Below are positions 43,334 through 52,616 of a DNA stretch of 64,000 nt, one piece after another. This DNA comes from an uncultured Pelagimonas sp. Lineage in GTDB: Bacteria; Pseudomonadota; Alphaproteobacteria; Rhodobacterales; Rhodobacteraceae. A program made the translations under genes and the position numbers. Below the pieces are notes generated by a model. That model was given only the letters and a program-made list of their open reading frames with translations, was not told the origin of the DNA and did no database searches. Location of the stretch: positions 62,001 through 126,000 of the forward strand of contig NZ_CANMKO010000001.1 of NCBI RefSeq assembly GCF_947498515.1, written 5' to 3'. The first letter of the stretch is position 1; each line of letters opens with the position of its first letter.

Positions 43334-43971
43334 CACCGCAAGAGATCGAGAAACTGTTTACCCGCAATGACGGCTCTTATCTATGCGCCCGCTGGGGCAG
43401 GCCGATCGTGCCGATTGTCTTTGGTGTCGAAGATGAGACCCTGAGCATGGTCAAAGGGGCGTTTGAGGCGCTGTGCGTTTTGTCCGATCACAAAATGGCG
43501 GAAACCGACCCGGAGCTTGGGTCAAACGTCATGATGTTCTTTTTCCGCGATTGGGATGAGTTGCTTGGCGTCCCGGACCTTGATCGCCTGATCGATGGGC
43601 TTGGTGACATGGTGGCCCGCCTCAAAGACGCTGGGGCAAACCAATACCGGGTTTTTCGGTTCGATAACACGGGTGCCATTCAGGCTGCGTTTGTCTTTTT
43701 GCGGATGGATGACGTCATGGCGAAACAGCCAGCCGAGGATTTGGCGCTCAGCCAAGTCGCTCAAGTCTTTCTCTTGTGGTCCGAAACGGCGTTTTCGGAA
43801 CGCTCACCTTTGGCCAAGCTAGAAAGCGGTCAGGTTGTTTTGCATCCCAAGATCGGTGCGGTCATCAAGGCCGCCTATGACCCGGTGATGCCGCCGGTCG
43901 CCCAAGACCCAAGCCATGCCCTGCGATTGTCGGCCCGGGTCTTGTCTATGGGGGTAAGTGACGCTAGTTGA
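43330..43971 (+). CDS. 213-aa hypothetical protein linked to ruvCAB
   Basis: I do not recognise a family. The protein is soluble, without signal or membrane segment. Notable stretches are LCARWGRPIVPIVFGVEDET near 18-38, DPELGSNVMMFFFRDWDELL, ANQYRVFRFDNTGAIQAAFV, and LSQVAQVFLLWSETAFS. The mixed alpha/beta pattern suggests a compact domain. It overlaps the preceding 41-aa frame by ATGA. Its position at the end of the ruv operon is the only functional hint. Confidence 0.75.
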   Translation: MTPQEIEKLFTRNDGSYLCARWGRPIVPIVFGVEDETLSMVKGAFEALCVLSDHKMAETDPELGSNVMMFFFRDWDELLGVPDLDRLIDGLGDMVARLKDAGANQYRVFRFDNTGAIQAAFVFLRMDDVMAKQPAEDLALSQVAQVFLLWSETAFSERSPLAKLESGQVVLHPKIGAVIKAAYDPVMPPVAQDPSHALRLSARVLSMGVSDAS

Positions 43972-44031
43972 TTGGGATCAAGGTGACGCAAGGTAAGGGG
44001 TTCTACTTTTTAGCAAAAGGAGATGCCCAAC

Positions 44032-44394
44032 GTGCCCATGGCCTATGCCGAATTCCCCGAGCGACGCACAATAGAGATTACCGTGCGTGGCGCTCTGTGC
44101 CGCGAAGACTATGCATCTATTATGATGCCAATGGCCGGGTTCATTGAGGTACAAGGAAGCATTCAGGTCATCGAAATCATCGACAGTTTCGCGGGTTTCG
44201 ATGAGCAAATCGCCACCGAACCGGGGCCCGCAGATGGCGGGCTTTTGGCGCATATCGACCGGGTGGCGATTGTGTCGGATATCGGCTGGTATTGCCCGAT
44301 CATTTCTGCGGCTCCCAGCACTTTGGGGATACGGATGAAATCGTTCAAACGGGCAGAGTTGGAAGAGGCGCGCCGCTGGGTTCTTGATAGGTAG
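44032..44394 (+). CDS. SpoIIAA-like (STAS/SEC14-type) protein
   Basis: This 120-aa protein has the SpoIIAA-like pattern: ITVRGALCREDYASIMMPM, VIEIIDSFAGFD, DRVAIVSDIGW and a closing ELEEARRWVL helix. Such domains bind small lipidic ligands or other proteins; no enzyme activity is expected. The start is unusual. AAGGAG (44017-44022) abuts the first ATG (44023), while the GTG at 44032 lies nine bases away and the ATG at 44038 fifteen, so GTG 44032 is the best-placed start. It is convergent with trpS. Confidence 0.72.
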   Translation: MPMAYAEFPERRTIEITVRGALCREDYASIMMPMAGFIEVQGSIQVIEIIDSFAGFDEQIATEPGPADGGLLAHIDRVAIVSDIGWYCPIISAAPSTLGIRMKSFKRAELEEARRWVLDR

Positions 44395-44417
44395 TCGACC
44401 CCAGCGACGCCTTTGAT

Positions 44418-45449
44418 TTAACGCACCATTCCGACGATGTCGTAGGTCCGTTTCAGGACCGGTGCCGCGATGGCACGGGCTCTTTCGGCCCCTTGCGCAA
44501 GGATTTTGTCGATCTCAGTCGGGTCATCCATCAAGCGTCGCATTTCGTCCGAAATTGGCGCAAGCTTCTCGACAGCTAAATCCGCCAGCGCAGGTTTGAA
44601 TTTGCCCCAACCGGCCCCGGCATAGTCGCTGATCACCTGTTCAGAGGTTTGACCAGATAGCGACGCATAAATGTTGACCAAATTGCGCGCTTCGGGGCGG
44701 CCATCTAATCCGTCAAGCGTCTCCGGAAGCGGTTCCGGATCGGTCTTGGCTTTCTTGAACTTCTTGGCAATCTTATCCGCATCATCGAGCATGTTGATGC
44801 GTTCCATGTCGCTTTCACCAGATTTCGACATCTTCTTGGACCCGTCGCGCAGGTTCATCACCCGTACGGCTGGGCCTTCGATGACCGGTTCGGCGATTGG
44901 GAAAAAGTCGACCTTGTAGTCGTGGTTAAACTTGGCCGCGATATCGCGGGTAAGCTCAACGTGCTGTTTCTGGTCTTCACCAACCGGGACATGCGTGGCG
45001 TGATACAACAAAATATCCGCCGCCATCAGCGATGGGTAAGCATATAGCCCAAGCGATTGCTTTTCCGCGTTCTTACCGGCTTTTTCCTTGAACTGGGTCA
45101 TGCGGTTCATCCAACCAACACGTGCGACACAGTTGAATATCCATGCCAATTCCGCATGCTCGTGCACTTGGCTTTGGTTGAAAAGGATCGATTTCGCCGG
45201 ATCAAGGCCCGAGGCGATATAGCCCGCCGCCACTTCGCGGGTGGCAGTGCGCAGATCGCTGGGGTCTTGCCAGACGGTGATGGCGTGCAGGTCCACCACG
45301 CAAAAGATGCTTTCGGTACCAGCATCCTGAGCGGCGACAAATTTCTGGATCGCGCCAAGGTAGTTGCCCAGCGTCAGCCCTCCCGAGGGTTTGATCCCCG
45401 AAAAGATGCGTGGGGTAAATGCAGATGGGGTTTGGACGCCCTCTGTCAT
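44418..45449 (-). CDS. trpS: Tryptophan-tRNA ligase
   Basis: This 343-aa class I synthetase has the HIGH-like motif [13 protein letters not shown] and KMSKS in full (KKMSKSGES). It charges tRNA-Trp. The start at 45449 has GGAGA nine bases before it; the longer frame to 45539 overlaps the divergent rhomboid gene and is rejected. Normal length. The region 45450-45524 is the shared divergent control region. Confidence 0.96.
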   Translation of the reverse strand: MTEGVQTPSAFTPRIFSGIKPSGGLTLGNYLGAIQKFVAAQDAGTESIFCVVDLHAITVWQDPSDLRTATREVAAGYIASGLDPAKSILFNQSQVHEHAELAWIFNCVARVGWMNRMTQFKEKAGKNAEKQSLGLYAYPSLMAADILLYHATHVPVGEDQKQHVELTRDIAAKFNHDYKVDFFPIAEPVIEGPAVRVMNLRDGSKKMSKSGESDMERINMLDDADKIAKKFKKAKTDPEPLPETLDGLDGRPEARNLVNIYASLSGQTSEQVISDYAGAGWGKFKPALADLAVEKLAPISDEMRRLMDDPTEIDKILAQGAERARAIAAPVLKRTYDIVGMVR

Positions 45450-45524
45450 ATTTCTATCTCCGTCTGGAATAATGAACTCGTGTGGCTTACCCATGGCATC
45501 AGGCATCGTCAAGAAAGAGCAGAA

Positions 45525-46211
45525 ATGACCCATCCGCATAATGAACGCGCTGTTAACCCGCTTCCTCCGGTTGTGGTGGCCCTCTTTCTGGTGATGGCGG
45601 GTTTGGAGTTGGCCTTCAATCTCGCCGAGCGCGGATTGATCGGTGATCGGTCCGCCGTTGGTTGGCGCATCGAAGCGTGGGAGCGGTTTGGCTTTTCAGA
45701 CAAGGTCTTTGAATGGATGATCACCACCGGGCAATGGCCGGTCGAACACCTGATCCGCTTTTTCGGCTACGTGTTTGTCCACGCCAATTTCACCCACGGG
45801 CTGTTTGCGATGGTGATCCTTTTGGCGATGGGCAAAATCGTGGCCGAATCCCTCGGGGCTTGGAAATTTGTGGTAATCTATTTCTCAACCGCCGCCGTTG
45901 GGGCCTTGGCCTATGGGCTGGTGTTTGATGATCCGCGCATTTTGATCGGGGCCTATCCGCCTGCCTACGGTCTTATTGGCGGGTTCACATATTTCATGTG
46001 GGCAAAGCTCGGGGCCTTGGGCGCGCCTCAGATTTTGGCGTTCCGGTTGATCGGGATGCTTTTGGTGATCCAGTTCCTTTTTGCGCTCTTATTCGGTGGC
46101 GATAATTCTTGGGTTGCCGAGCTGGCCGGATTTGCCACAGGGTTTGTGATCACCGTTTTGCTGGTTCCCGGCGGCTGGTCACGGTTCTTGGAGTTGATGC
46201 GGCGAAATTGA
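45525..46211 (+). CDS. Rhomboid-like membrane protein lacking catalytic residues
   Basis: This 228-aa protein has about six membrane helices and a rhomboid layout: HANFTHG at 86-92 (the HxNxxH region of helix 2), GLVFDD and later the helix-6 block. The catalytic GxSG motif is replaced by GAYPPAYG (142-149), with Tyr at the Ser position. The helix-6 His is replaced by Glu (ELAGFATG at 199-206). It should therefore be a pseudoprotease that binds membrane proteins rather than cleaving them. It abuts murJ tail to tail with no spacer. AAAGAG lies before the ATG. Confidence 0.82.
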   Translation: MTHPHNERAVNPLPPVVVALFLVMAGLELAFNLAERGLIGDRSAVGWRIEAWERFGFSDKVFEWMITTGQWPVEHLIRFFGYVFVHANFTHGLFAMVILLAMGKIVAESLGAWKFVVIYFSTAAVGALAYGLVFDDPRILIGAYPPAYGLIGGFTYFMWAKLGALGAPQILAFRLIGMLLVIQFLFALLFGGDNSWVAELAGFATGFVITVLLVPGGWSRFLELMRRN

Positions 46212-47756
46212 TTATTTGCGTCGCCGTATTATGCCGCGCAGTTCCGAAATGCTAAACGCGCCAATCATCTGACCCGATACGCCATAGGCGAGTGATCCGA
46301 TGGCAATCAGTACCAAAAGCGCCAAATATCGGACATATTGGGTATAGAGCCATGGGCTCAACGCCAGATGTGCCGCCCAAAGAACGCCGCCCATCACGGC
46401 CGAAGCAAGACAAATGCGCCAGAGGCGGCTGTAAAAGCGGCCGTCAAAGCGGGCGACGTCCCCCATTTTGCGCGCGCCATTGGCCAGCATCGCCACCATG
46501 ACCCAACCCGCGACCGTCGTTGCGATCGCCGGTGCAAACCAGCCGATCACGGGTGCAAGCCCAAAGGCCAGCACGGCGTTGATCACCATCGCCCAAGCCG
46601 CATAGCGAAACGGGCTTTTGGTGTCGTGACGGGCAAAAAACAGCGGTTGCAGCACTTTTTGCAAGACAAAACTCGGCAGGCCCAGGCCATAGATCGCAAC
46701 GGCCAAAGCAATCGCTTGGGCGTCGGCATGGGATGTCGCACCGCGTTCAAAAAGAACAGAAACGAGTGGCAAAGGCACAACCATCAAAGCAACCGCAGAC
46801 GGAATGGTTAGCGCCAATGACAATTCCCCAGCCCGCGAAAACGCCTCGCGCCCGCCTGTTTCATCTTGGGCCTTAAGGCGGCGGGACAGGTCAGGCAGCA
46901 AAACAATCCCCACGGCGATTCCGACAACGCCGAGCGGTAGTTGATACAGACGGTCCGCTGAATAGAGCCATGAAATGGCGCTGTCGAAGCTCGACGCAAC
47001 CCATTGGCCAACGAGCAGGTTGATCTGCATAACGCCACCCGCGAGGGCGGCGGGAACGGCGGTCACGACCAGCATTTTCATGTCGGGCGTCCAGCGCGGA
47101 CGCGTTGGCCGGAGCTTGATTCCGGCGCGATCAGTGGCGATCCAAACCAGTGCCAGCTGCGCGATCCCTGCAAAAGGTATTGTCCAAACCAGCCAAGTGA
47201 TAACTTCACCGCCCACAGCATGCGCGATGGCCATAGAAAGAATGGAGAAAATGTTGAGCAAGACAGGTGCGGCGGCGGCGGCGGCAAAGCGGCCGGTCGC
47301 GTTCAAAACGCCAGAGAACAGCGCCGCAAGCGAGATGAAGAAGATATAGGGAAAGACGATCCGGCCGTACCCGACGGTGAGGTCAAAACGTCCGTCCCCC
47401 GCCAAGCCACCAGCGGTCGCATAGACAAGGGCAGGCATGAAAATCAAGGCTAGCGCTGTGAGTATTGTTAGAACCAAGGCTAGGCCGCTTAAAGCATCGC
47501 GGGCAAATCCGACCGGGTCTTCATCCGCTTCGTATTTCTTGGAAAACATTGGTACAAAGGCGGCATTGAACGCCCCTTCGGCAAAGAAACGGCGAAACAT
47601 GTTGGGCAAGCGAAAGGCGGCGACAAAGGCATCCATGACAGGGCCGGGGCCAATGAGGCTCAGGATCATGATTTCGCGGACAAATCCCAGAATGCGGCTT
47701 GCCAATGTCCAAAAGCCGACGGTCATCACGCCTGAAATCAGTTTGATCGGTTTCAT
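46212..47756 (-). CDS. murJ: Lipid II flippase MurJ
   Basis: This 514-aa MOP-family protein has about 14 membrane helices. The conserved N-terminus reads LASRILGFVREIMILSLIG, followed by FRLPNMFRRFFAEGAFNAAFVP, whose arginines line the cavity. It moves lipid-linked peptidoglycan precursor across the inner membrane. The ATG at 47756 is preceded by AAAGGCAGC; a longer frame to 47834 is unlikely. A secreted muramidase gene lies upstream on the same strand, 109 bases away. Confidence 0.93.
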   Translation of the reverse strand: MKPIKLISGVMTVGFWTLASRILGFVREIMILSLIGPGPVMDAFVAAFRLPNMFRRFFAEGAFNAAFVPMFSKKYEADEDPVGFARDALSGLALVLTILTALALIFMPALVYATAGGLAGDGRFDLTVGYGRIVFPYIFFISLAALFSGVLNATGRFAAAAAAPVLLNIFSILSMAIAHAVGGEVITWLVWTIPFAGIAQLALVWIATDRAGIKLRPTRPRWTPDMKMLVVTAVPAALAGGVMQINLLVGQWVASSFDSAISWLYSADRLYQLPLGVVGIAVGIVLLPDLSRRLKAQDETGGREAFSRAGELSLALTIPSAVALMVVPLPLVSVLFERGATSHADAQAIALAVAIYGLGLPSFVLQKVLQPLFFARHDTKSPFRYAAWAMVINAVLAFGLAPVIGWFAPAIATTVAGWVMVAMLANGARKMGDVARFDGRFYSRLWRICLASAVMGGVLWAAHLALSPWLYTQYVRYLALLVLIAIGSLAYGVSGQMIGAFSISELRGIIRRRK

Positions 47757-47865
47757 GATAGCTGCCTTTCGAATTGCGGCAGGCCTATCGGATTTGGCTG
47801 TTCGGGTAAACGGGGCAGGAAACCCTTTGGCCAAACCGGTGTTTCAAGCGGCTTTCAAAGCGCAT

Positions 47866-48612
47866 TTACCCCGGAAAGATCCGTCTCATTTCTTGGTCGA
47901 AATGCGACCAGCTCATCGTGGCTTTGTTGCCCGCGATCCCCTTGTAATAGGATTCCCCATTTGACGTCGGCAGACCGGCCCAGATTTTGGCAAGGTTGTG
48001 CATAAAACGACGGCGTGGCAGTTCACCTTTGATCACCTCATGAACCCCAGCTTCGGCCAAGAGAACATCGGCCAAGGCATCTTGAGTTTTCTTGTCGAAC
48101 CGCGCCTGACGGCTAATCCCGCGCTTTTTCACCAAACGGCGCAGGGTTGCGGGGATGAATTGATAGCGTCCAATGGCGTGTTGCTGTCCCGGTGTGTCGG
48201 CGATCCAGGTATAAATCTCTTGAATTGTCATGTCGGTCGGGCGTTTGGACGGCTTGCGTTTGGCCCCATGTTGAACGGCGTCATAACCCTTCTTGCCGGC
48301 CTCAGCCAAAGCAATCAGATGACGGATGCGCGCCAAGGGGGTGTTTGGGGTCATCCCCAAATGAAAGCGGGCCGCGGTGGGTTTGGGTTTTGCACGCGCG
48401 GGGTAGGGGGCCAAAAGGCTCCCTGCGGATTGACCGGCAAACAGGCTGCTGTTGTTGCGTGGGGCGGTTGTTGCCGGGCCAGAGGTTGCAAACATCGGCT
48501 GACGGGTGGCCAAAAGGCTACCGCGATTGTCCATCGGCAATTGTTCCGCAACAGCGAAGGAGCCCCCCAAGCCACACATCCAAAGCCCGATAACAAGTAA
48601 CCAACGGTGCAT
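47866..48612 (-). CDS. Secreted GH104-type muramidase (lambda endolysin-like)
   Basis: The protein is 248 aa. A signal peptide (MHRWLLVIGLWMCGLGGSFAVA) and a low-complexity linker precede a lysozyme-fold domain (about 85-248) that follows lambda R endolysin step by step. ALAEAGKKGYDAV holds the catalytic-Glu position, and AIGRYQF, FDKKTQDALAD and AKIWAGLP match GRYQ, the SQDAVA block and NIWASLP in lambda R. It should cleave peptidoglycan glycan strands in the periplasm. I chose the ATG at 48612 because AGGGG lies four bases before it, inside the longer frame from 48624. It may be a domesticated phage enzyme. Confidence 0.78.
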   Translation of the reverse strand: MHRWLLVIGLWMCGLGGSFAVAEQLPMDNRGSLLATRQPMFATSGPATTAPRNNSSLFAGQSAGSLLAPYPARAKPKPTAARFHLGMTPNTPLARIRHLIALAEAGKKGYDAVQHGAKRKPSKRPTDMTIQEIYTWIADTPGQQHAIGRYQFIPATLRRLVKKRGISRQARFDKKTQDALADVLLAEAGVHEVIKGELPRRRFMHNLAKIWAGLPTSNGESYYKGIAGNKATMSWSHFDQEMRRIFPG

Positions 48613-48784
48613 TCTGCCCCTCATCTTTTCTGTTCAACCAGCGTTATGAAGCAAATTTGTTGACAACTGATTTCGAATTGCCCGGCTTTGGCGCAATTCT
48701 TGGCGGTCAAGCGCTGTGCCCCCTTGCGTTTAGGGCGCAACCACTTAAGACACAGTGATCCAAAGACATAGGAGAGTGATTGCC

Positions 48785-49453
48785 ATGCGTATGCGCGACA
48801 CGTTTATCAAGCCGATGCACCCCGAAGGGCGCAAATTCGTCGCCATCTTCGCCGCGATCACATTTGTTCTGTTCCTGATCTGGGAGCCATTGGGTTGGAT
48901 CGGCGTCGGCCTGACCGTCTGGTGCTATTACTTCTTTCGCGATCCAGAGCGGGTCACTCCACAAAAAGAAGGGCTCATCATCAGCCCGGCGGATGGCATC
49001 GTTTCGTTGATCGAAAAAGCCGTCCCTCCTGCGGAACTAGGCATGGCCGACGCCCCGTTGACCCGTGTCAGCGTGTTTATGAGCGTCTTTAATTGCCACG
49101 TGAACCGCGCGCCCATCGCCGGTAAAGTCACGGCTGTGGCCTACCGTCCGGGCAAGTTCTTTAACGCCTCGCTTGATAAGGCCAGCAAAGACAATGAACG
49201 CAACAGCTTGCGCATCGAAATGGCCGATGGTCGTGATTTGGCTGTTGTGCAAATCGCGGGCTTGGTTGCGCGTCGGATTGTTTGTTTTGTTGACCCCGGC
49301 GTAGAATTGCAAACGGGTGAACGCTTTGGCCTGATCCGTTTTGGCTCTCGTCTGGATGTGTATTTGCCCGACGGTGTTGACCCGATGGTTCAGCTTGGGC
49401 AGACGATGATTGCCGGTGAAACTGTACTTGCTGACTTGACGGCCAAGGGCTGA
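48785..49453 (+). CDS. psd: Phosphatidylserine decarboxylase proenzyme, short type
   Basis: This 222-aa protein has a membrane-inserted N-terminus ([20 protein letters not shown]) and [20 protein letters not shown]. The autocleavage site is RFGSR, with Ser188 becoming the pyruvoyl cofactor. It decarboxylates phosphatidylserine to phosphatidylethanolamine. AGGAGAG lies about nine bases before the ATG at 48785; an upstream start at 48755 is rejected. It is followed by pssA, which makes its substrate. The upstream 173 bases separate it from the divergent muramidase gene. Confidence 0.93.
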   Translation: MRMRDTFIKPMHPEGRKFVAIFAAITFVLFLIWEPLGWIGVGLTVWCYYFFRDPERVTPQKEGLIISPADGIVSLIEKAVPPAELGMADAPLTRVSVFMSVFNCHVNRAPIAGKVTAVAYRPGKFFNASLDKASKDNERNSLRIEMADGRDLAVVQIAGLVARRIVCFVDPGVELQTGERFGLIRFGSRLDVYLPDGVDPMVQLGQTMIAGETVLADLTAKG

Positions 49454-49470
49454 GGCTGATCAAGTTAGGC

Positions 49471-50208
49471 ATGACAAACCCCAATGAAAAACAAGAACGC
49501 GAGTTTTCGCTTATCCAGCTGCTGCCAAATGCGCTGACCATTGCCGCGATTTGCGCCGGATTGACGGCCATTCGCATGGCGGCACAGGATAACTATGTGC
49601 TGGCGGTGAACCTGATTCTGCTTGCGGGTGTTTTGGATGGGTTAGATGGCCGATTGGCACGGGCCTTGGGCAGCGACAGCGAAATGGGGGCGGAGTTGGA
49701 TTCGCTTGCCGATTTCCTGAACTTCGGTGTCGCCCCGCCGCTCATACTGTATTTCTGGGCCTTGCAAGACGTGCGCGGCATCGGGTGGTTTGCAGCGCTG
49801 GTCTTTGCGATGTGCTGCGTTATTCGTTTGGCGCGATTTAATGTTGGCAACAAAACATCCGAAAACGAAGGCTCAAGCGCCTTTTTCGAAGGGGTCCCGT
49901 CTCCGGCCGGGGCGTATTTGGTGATGGTGCCGCTTTACTGGTCGTTTGCCTTTCCCGAAAGCAATGGCCTGCCGGGTTTGGTTTTGTGCCTATATATTAT
50001 CATCATCGGTTTGCTGATGGTGTCGCAAGTGCCAACTTGGTCATTCAAAGCGACCAAAATTTCCCGCAGCAACCTGAAGTTTTTCTTCTTTGCGATCTCG
50101 ATCGTATTCGCGGCGCTGCTCACTTACGCATGGCTGACGTTGATCGTTTTGTGCTTGGCTTATGTGGCGACAGTTGTTTGGGCCTGGGTGAGCGCGAAGC
50201 GGTCATAA
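49471..50208 (+). CDS. pssA: CDP-diacylglycerol-serine O-phosphatidyltransferase
   Basis: This 245-aa membrane protein has the CDP-alcohol phosphotransferase signature DGLDGRLARALGSDSEMG, then AELDSLAD (the D-G-x2-A-R-x8-G-x3-D-x3-D metal site), near residues 50-75, and about six helices. It makes phosphatidylserine, the psd substrate. The gap to psd is 17 bases, so the two form one operon for phosphatidylethanolamine synthesis. A 270-base intergenic region follows. Confidence 0.93.
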   Translation: MTNPNEKQEREFSLIQLLPNALTIAAICAGLTAIRMAAQDNYVLAVNLILLAGVLDGLDGRLARALGSDSEMGAELDSLADFLNFGVAPPLILYFWALQDVRGIGWFAALVFAMCCVIRLARFNVGNKTSENEGSSAFFEGVPSPAGAYLVMVPLYWSFAFPESNGLPGLVLCLYIIIIGLLMVSQVPTWSFKATKISRSNLKFFFFAISIVFAALLTYAWLTLIVLCLAYVATVVWAWVSAKRS

Positions 50209-50375
50209 CTTTCGTTTGGGCGGAAATATACCGAATCCTTTACCCAAAATCCCGATTGGGCATTGGCCGTTTTTTGAGAATTTGATCAAACTGCGATGAC
50301 TTGCACCAAAATATCTGAGTTTGGGCGGGTCAGATTGTGTCATTTTCCCAACCAACCGGCGTATTCTTGCTTTTC

Positions 50376-50437
50376 GGGCACTGTTAACCAAATGATAAGT
50401 GCCCTGAGACGATATTGACGTTGCGATACTGTCGCAA
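50376..50437. promoter_or_regulatory. Two inverted repeats upstream of the desaturase gene
   Basis: GGGCACT (50376-50382) pairs with AGTGCCC (50398-50404), and TTGCGA (50421-50426) pairs with TCGCAA (50432-50437) around TACTG. The second overlaps a possible -35 (TTGACG at 50415 or TTGCGA at 50421); TATCTA (50443-50448) could be the -10 for the latter at 16-base spacing. A temperature- or lipid-responsive repressor could bind here. Confidence 0.4.
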
Positions 50438-50478
50438 TCCGGTATCTAGGCTGAAACTTACGACAGCAGTACAGGCGC

Positions 50479-51513
50479 ATGGACCGACAATCAGATCCTT
50501 CGGCACAGCAGTCCGAACCCCGCGACCCCCGTGATTGGGTCAAACTTCTTTCGCAATATCGCGACCCAAACTGGAAGCAGAGCTGGTTTGAGGTGGCGGT
50601 TACCGCGATTCCTTTCATCTTGCTTTGGGTTCTGGCGTGGAAGGCGCTATCGGTTAGCTACTGGCTGTCATTTGCCTTGTCGCTCCCGATTGGCGTGTTT
50701 TTGGTCCGCTTGTTCACAATCCAACACGATTGTGGGCATGGATCGTTTTTTGCCAGCCGCCGCATGAATGATTGGCTGGGTCGTGTTCTGGGTGTTCTTA
50801 CGCTGACCCCTTATGATGTCTGGCGCCGCACCCATTCGATTCACCATAGTTCGCATGGCAACCTTGGACGCCGGGGCATCGGTGATATTCACACGATGAC
50901 CGTGGCTGAGTATCGCGCCCTAAGCTGGCTTGGGCGCCTGAACTACCGCCTCTATCGCAACCCGATCATCTTGTTTGGCTTTGGGCCAAGCTATCTGTTC
51001 TTTCTTCAAAACAGATTGCCGATTGGCTTGATGAACATGAGCAAATACTGGATCAGCGCCATGTTGACCAACCTAGCTTTGTTTGTTGCGTTGGCCATTA
51101 TGTATTGGTTTGGCGGCTGGGCCCCAATCCTTATTATCTTTGTTCCGTCAACGCTCACCGCCGCGACGATCGGCATGTGGTTGTTCTACGTCCAGCACCA
51201 GTTCGAAAATGCCCATTGGGAAGCAGAAGAAGACTGGCAATTGCACGACGCGGCGCTCCACGGCAGCTCTTACTATGTGTTGCCAAAGGCCTTGCAATGG
51301 GCGAGTGCTAATATCGGCATTCACCATGTGCACCATCTCTATAGCCGCATCCCATTCTATCGCCTGCCCGAAGTGCTGCGTGATCATGCGGAACTGGCAA
51401 GCTCAAACCGGATGACCATCCGCGAAAGCTTTGCCTCGGTGCGGTTGCACCTTTGGGATGAGCAAAGCCACAAGCTCATGTCATTTAGGCAAGCCCGAGC
51501 GATTTACGGATAA
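50479..51513 (+). CDS. Membrane fatty acid desaturase
   Basis: This 344-aa protein has four membrane helices and the three histidine boxes of acyl-lipid desaturases: HDCGHGS near 83-89, HSIHH near 119-123 and HHVHH near 285-289. It introduces a double bond into membrane lipid acyl chains with O2 and a di-iron site; the position is not readable, though the pattern fits a delta-12-type enzyme. It follows pssA but has its own upstream region with inverted repeats. A perfect 30-base terminator palindrome follows. Confidence 0.9.
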   Translation: MDRQSDPSAQQSEPRDPRDWVKLLSQYRDPNWKQSWFEVAVTAIPFILLWVLAWKALSVSYWLSFALSLPIGVFLVRLFTIQHDCGHGSFFASRRMNDWLGRVLGVLTLTPYDVWRRTHSIHHSSHGNLGRRGIGDIHTMTVAEYRALSWLGRLNYRLYRNPIILFGFGPSYLFFLQNRLPIGLMNMSKYWISAMLTNLALFVALAIMYWFGGWAPILIIFVPSTLTAATIGMWLFYVQHQFENAHWEAEEDWQLHDAALHGSSYYVLPKALQWASANIGIHHVHHLYSRIPFYRLPEVLRDHAELASSNRMTIRESFASVRLHLWDEQSHKLMSFRQARAIYG

Positions 51514-51523
51514 ACGAAATTGA

Positions 51524-51553
51524 AAAAGCCGATCTGATATCAGATCGGCTTTT
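51524..51553. terminator. Perfect 30-base bidirectional terminator
   Basis: AAAAGCCGATCTGAT and its exact reverse complement form a perfect palindrome with A and T runs outside. It lies between the convergent desaturase and Gfo/Idh genes and should end both transcripts. Confidence 0.9.
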
Positions 51554-51556
51554 GTT

Positions 51557-52546
51557 TTAGCCCTGACGGCACGCAGATTCCCAATCGGTTAGAAACTGCA
51601 TGATCTCATAACTATCTTGATGGCTGGGTGAGGGGCGCGCTGCCTCTTGCTCTTTGGCCATCACATGCCGTTCAACCATTTTGATCTGGTGATAGAAGGC
51701 GTCAAAATCATTTTCGACATAGATGTCTTCGACGTCACCGTCATAGGGGCGCCATTGCAAATGTGAGCGTCCGGCGATGGGTTGCCAAGGGTTGGAAACA
51801 AAACGCAGTTCTCCCTTGCTCCCCAAAACGCTAAACGCATTGCTTGTGCCGTAGCTATCCGTGGATTGCAGCGTTGCAAGGACACCATTGTCGAAGCGCA
51901 CCGAACAGGCGGCATCACAAATGGTGTTGTCGCTGTTTAGGTTGCCAACACCGTGTAGAACGCGTTTCACAAAGGCCTCTTGTCCGCACATGGTTTGAAC
52001 GGTGAGATGCAACAAGGACGCCGGGTAGCACCCCAAATTGTAGAGCGTTCCCATCCCCAAGGGATTCACGAATTTCCAGATATCGGCGGCATAAACTCCG
52101 GACACTGACCGCAAATCCCCCAGACGCCCATCCTGTATAACCTCATAAAACCGCCGCAGAAGCGGATGAGCCAGATACATGAACCCTTCGACAAAAAAGG
52201 TCTGATGTTCCCGAACTGACGCAAGCAATGTGTCTGCGTCTTGCATGGTGGTCGTTAGGGATTTTTCCGACAACACCGCCTTGCCCGCCTTGGCTGCCGC
52301 GGTGGTGAGTGTGTGATGCACATGGTTGGGAAGCCCAATATAGACCGCATCGATAGACGGATCGGCCAAAACCGCTTCATAGTCGGTCGAAGTCTTTGGG
52401 ATGCCATGCGCGGCCTGAAATTTGGTCAAAACCTCTGGCTTACGACCTAAGATGACCTGCACCTGCGAGCCATCGCTTCGCGTGATACCGTCGATGACTT
52501 TATTAGAAATAAAGCCGGTTCCAAAAATTGCCCAGTTGAGTGTCAT
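51557..52546 (-). CDS. Gfo/Idh/MocA-family oxidoreductase
   Basis: The 329-aa protein starts MTLNWAIFGTGFISNKVIDG, with the Rossmann glycine motif. The family EKP signature reads LSEKSLTT, with Ser in place of Pro, as in dihydrodiol dehydrogenase-like members. VEGFMYLAHPLLRRFYEVI and LGMGTLYNLGCYPASL match that branch (dimeric dihydrodiol or sugar dehydrogenase). The substrate is unknown. The chosen ATG at 52546 has only GGGGA directly before it; a longer frame to 52594 is less likely. Confidence 0.85.
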   Translation of the reverse strand: MTLNWAIFGTGFISNKVIDGITRSDGSQVQVILGRKPEVLTKFQAAHGIPKTSTDYEAVLADPSIDAVYIGLPNHVHHTLTTAAAKAGKAVLSEKSLTTTMQDADTLLASVREHQTFFVEGFMYLAHPLLRRFYEVIQDGRLGDLRSVSGVYAADIWKFVNPLGMGTLYNLGCYPASLLHLTVQTMCGQEAFVKRVLHGVGNLNSDNTICDAACSVRFDNGVLATLQSTDSYGTSNAFSVLGSKGELRFVSNPWQPIAGRSHLQWRPYDGDVEDIYVENDFDAFYHQIKMVERHVMAKEQEAARPSPSHQDSYEIMQFLTDWESACRQG

Positions 52547-52616
52547 TCCCCAGTGGTAGCGAAGTTTTTGGTGGATGCAATGGCGGCCCGACATTGTCGC
52601 GCCACCACATTCTCAC

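Noticed and set aside
45057-45524. Upstream extension of the rhomboid reading frame
   Set aside because: It runs antisense through the trpS 5' half; rhomboid homology and a ribosome binding site both begin at 45525.
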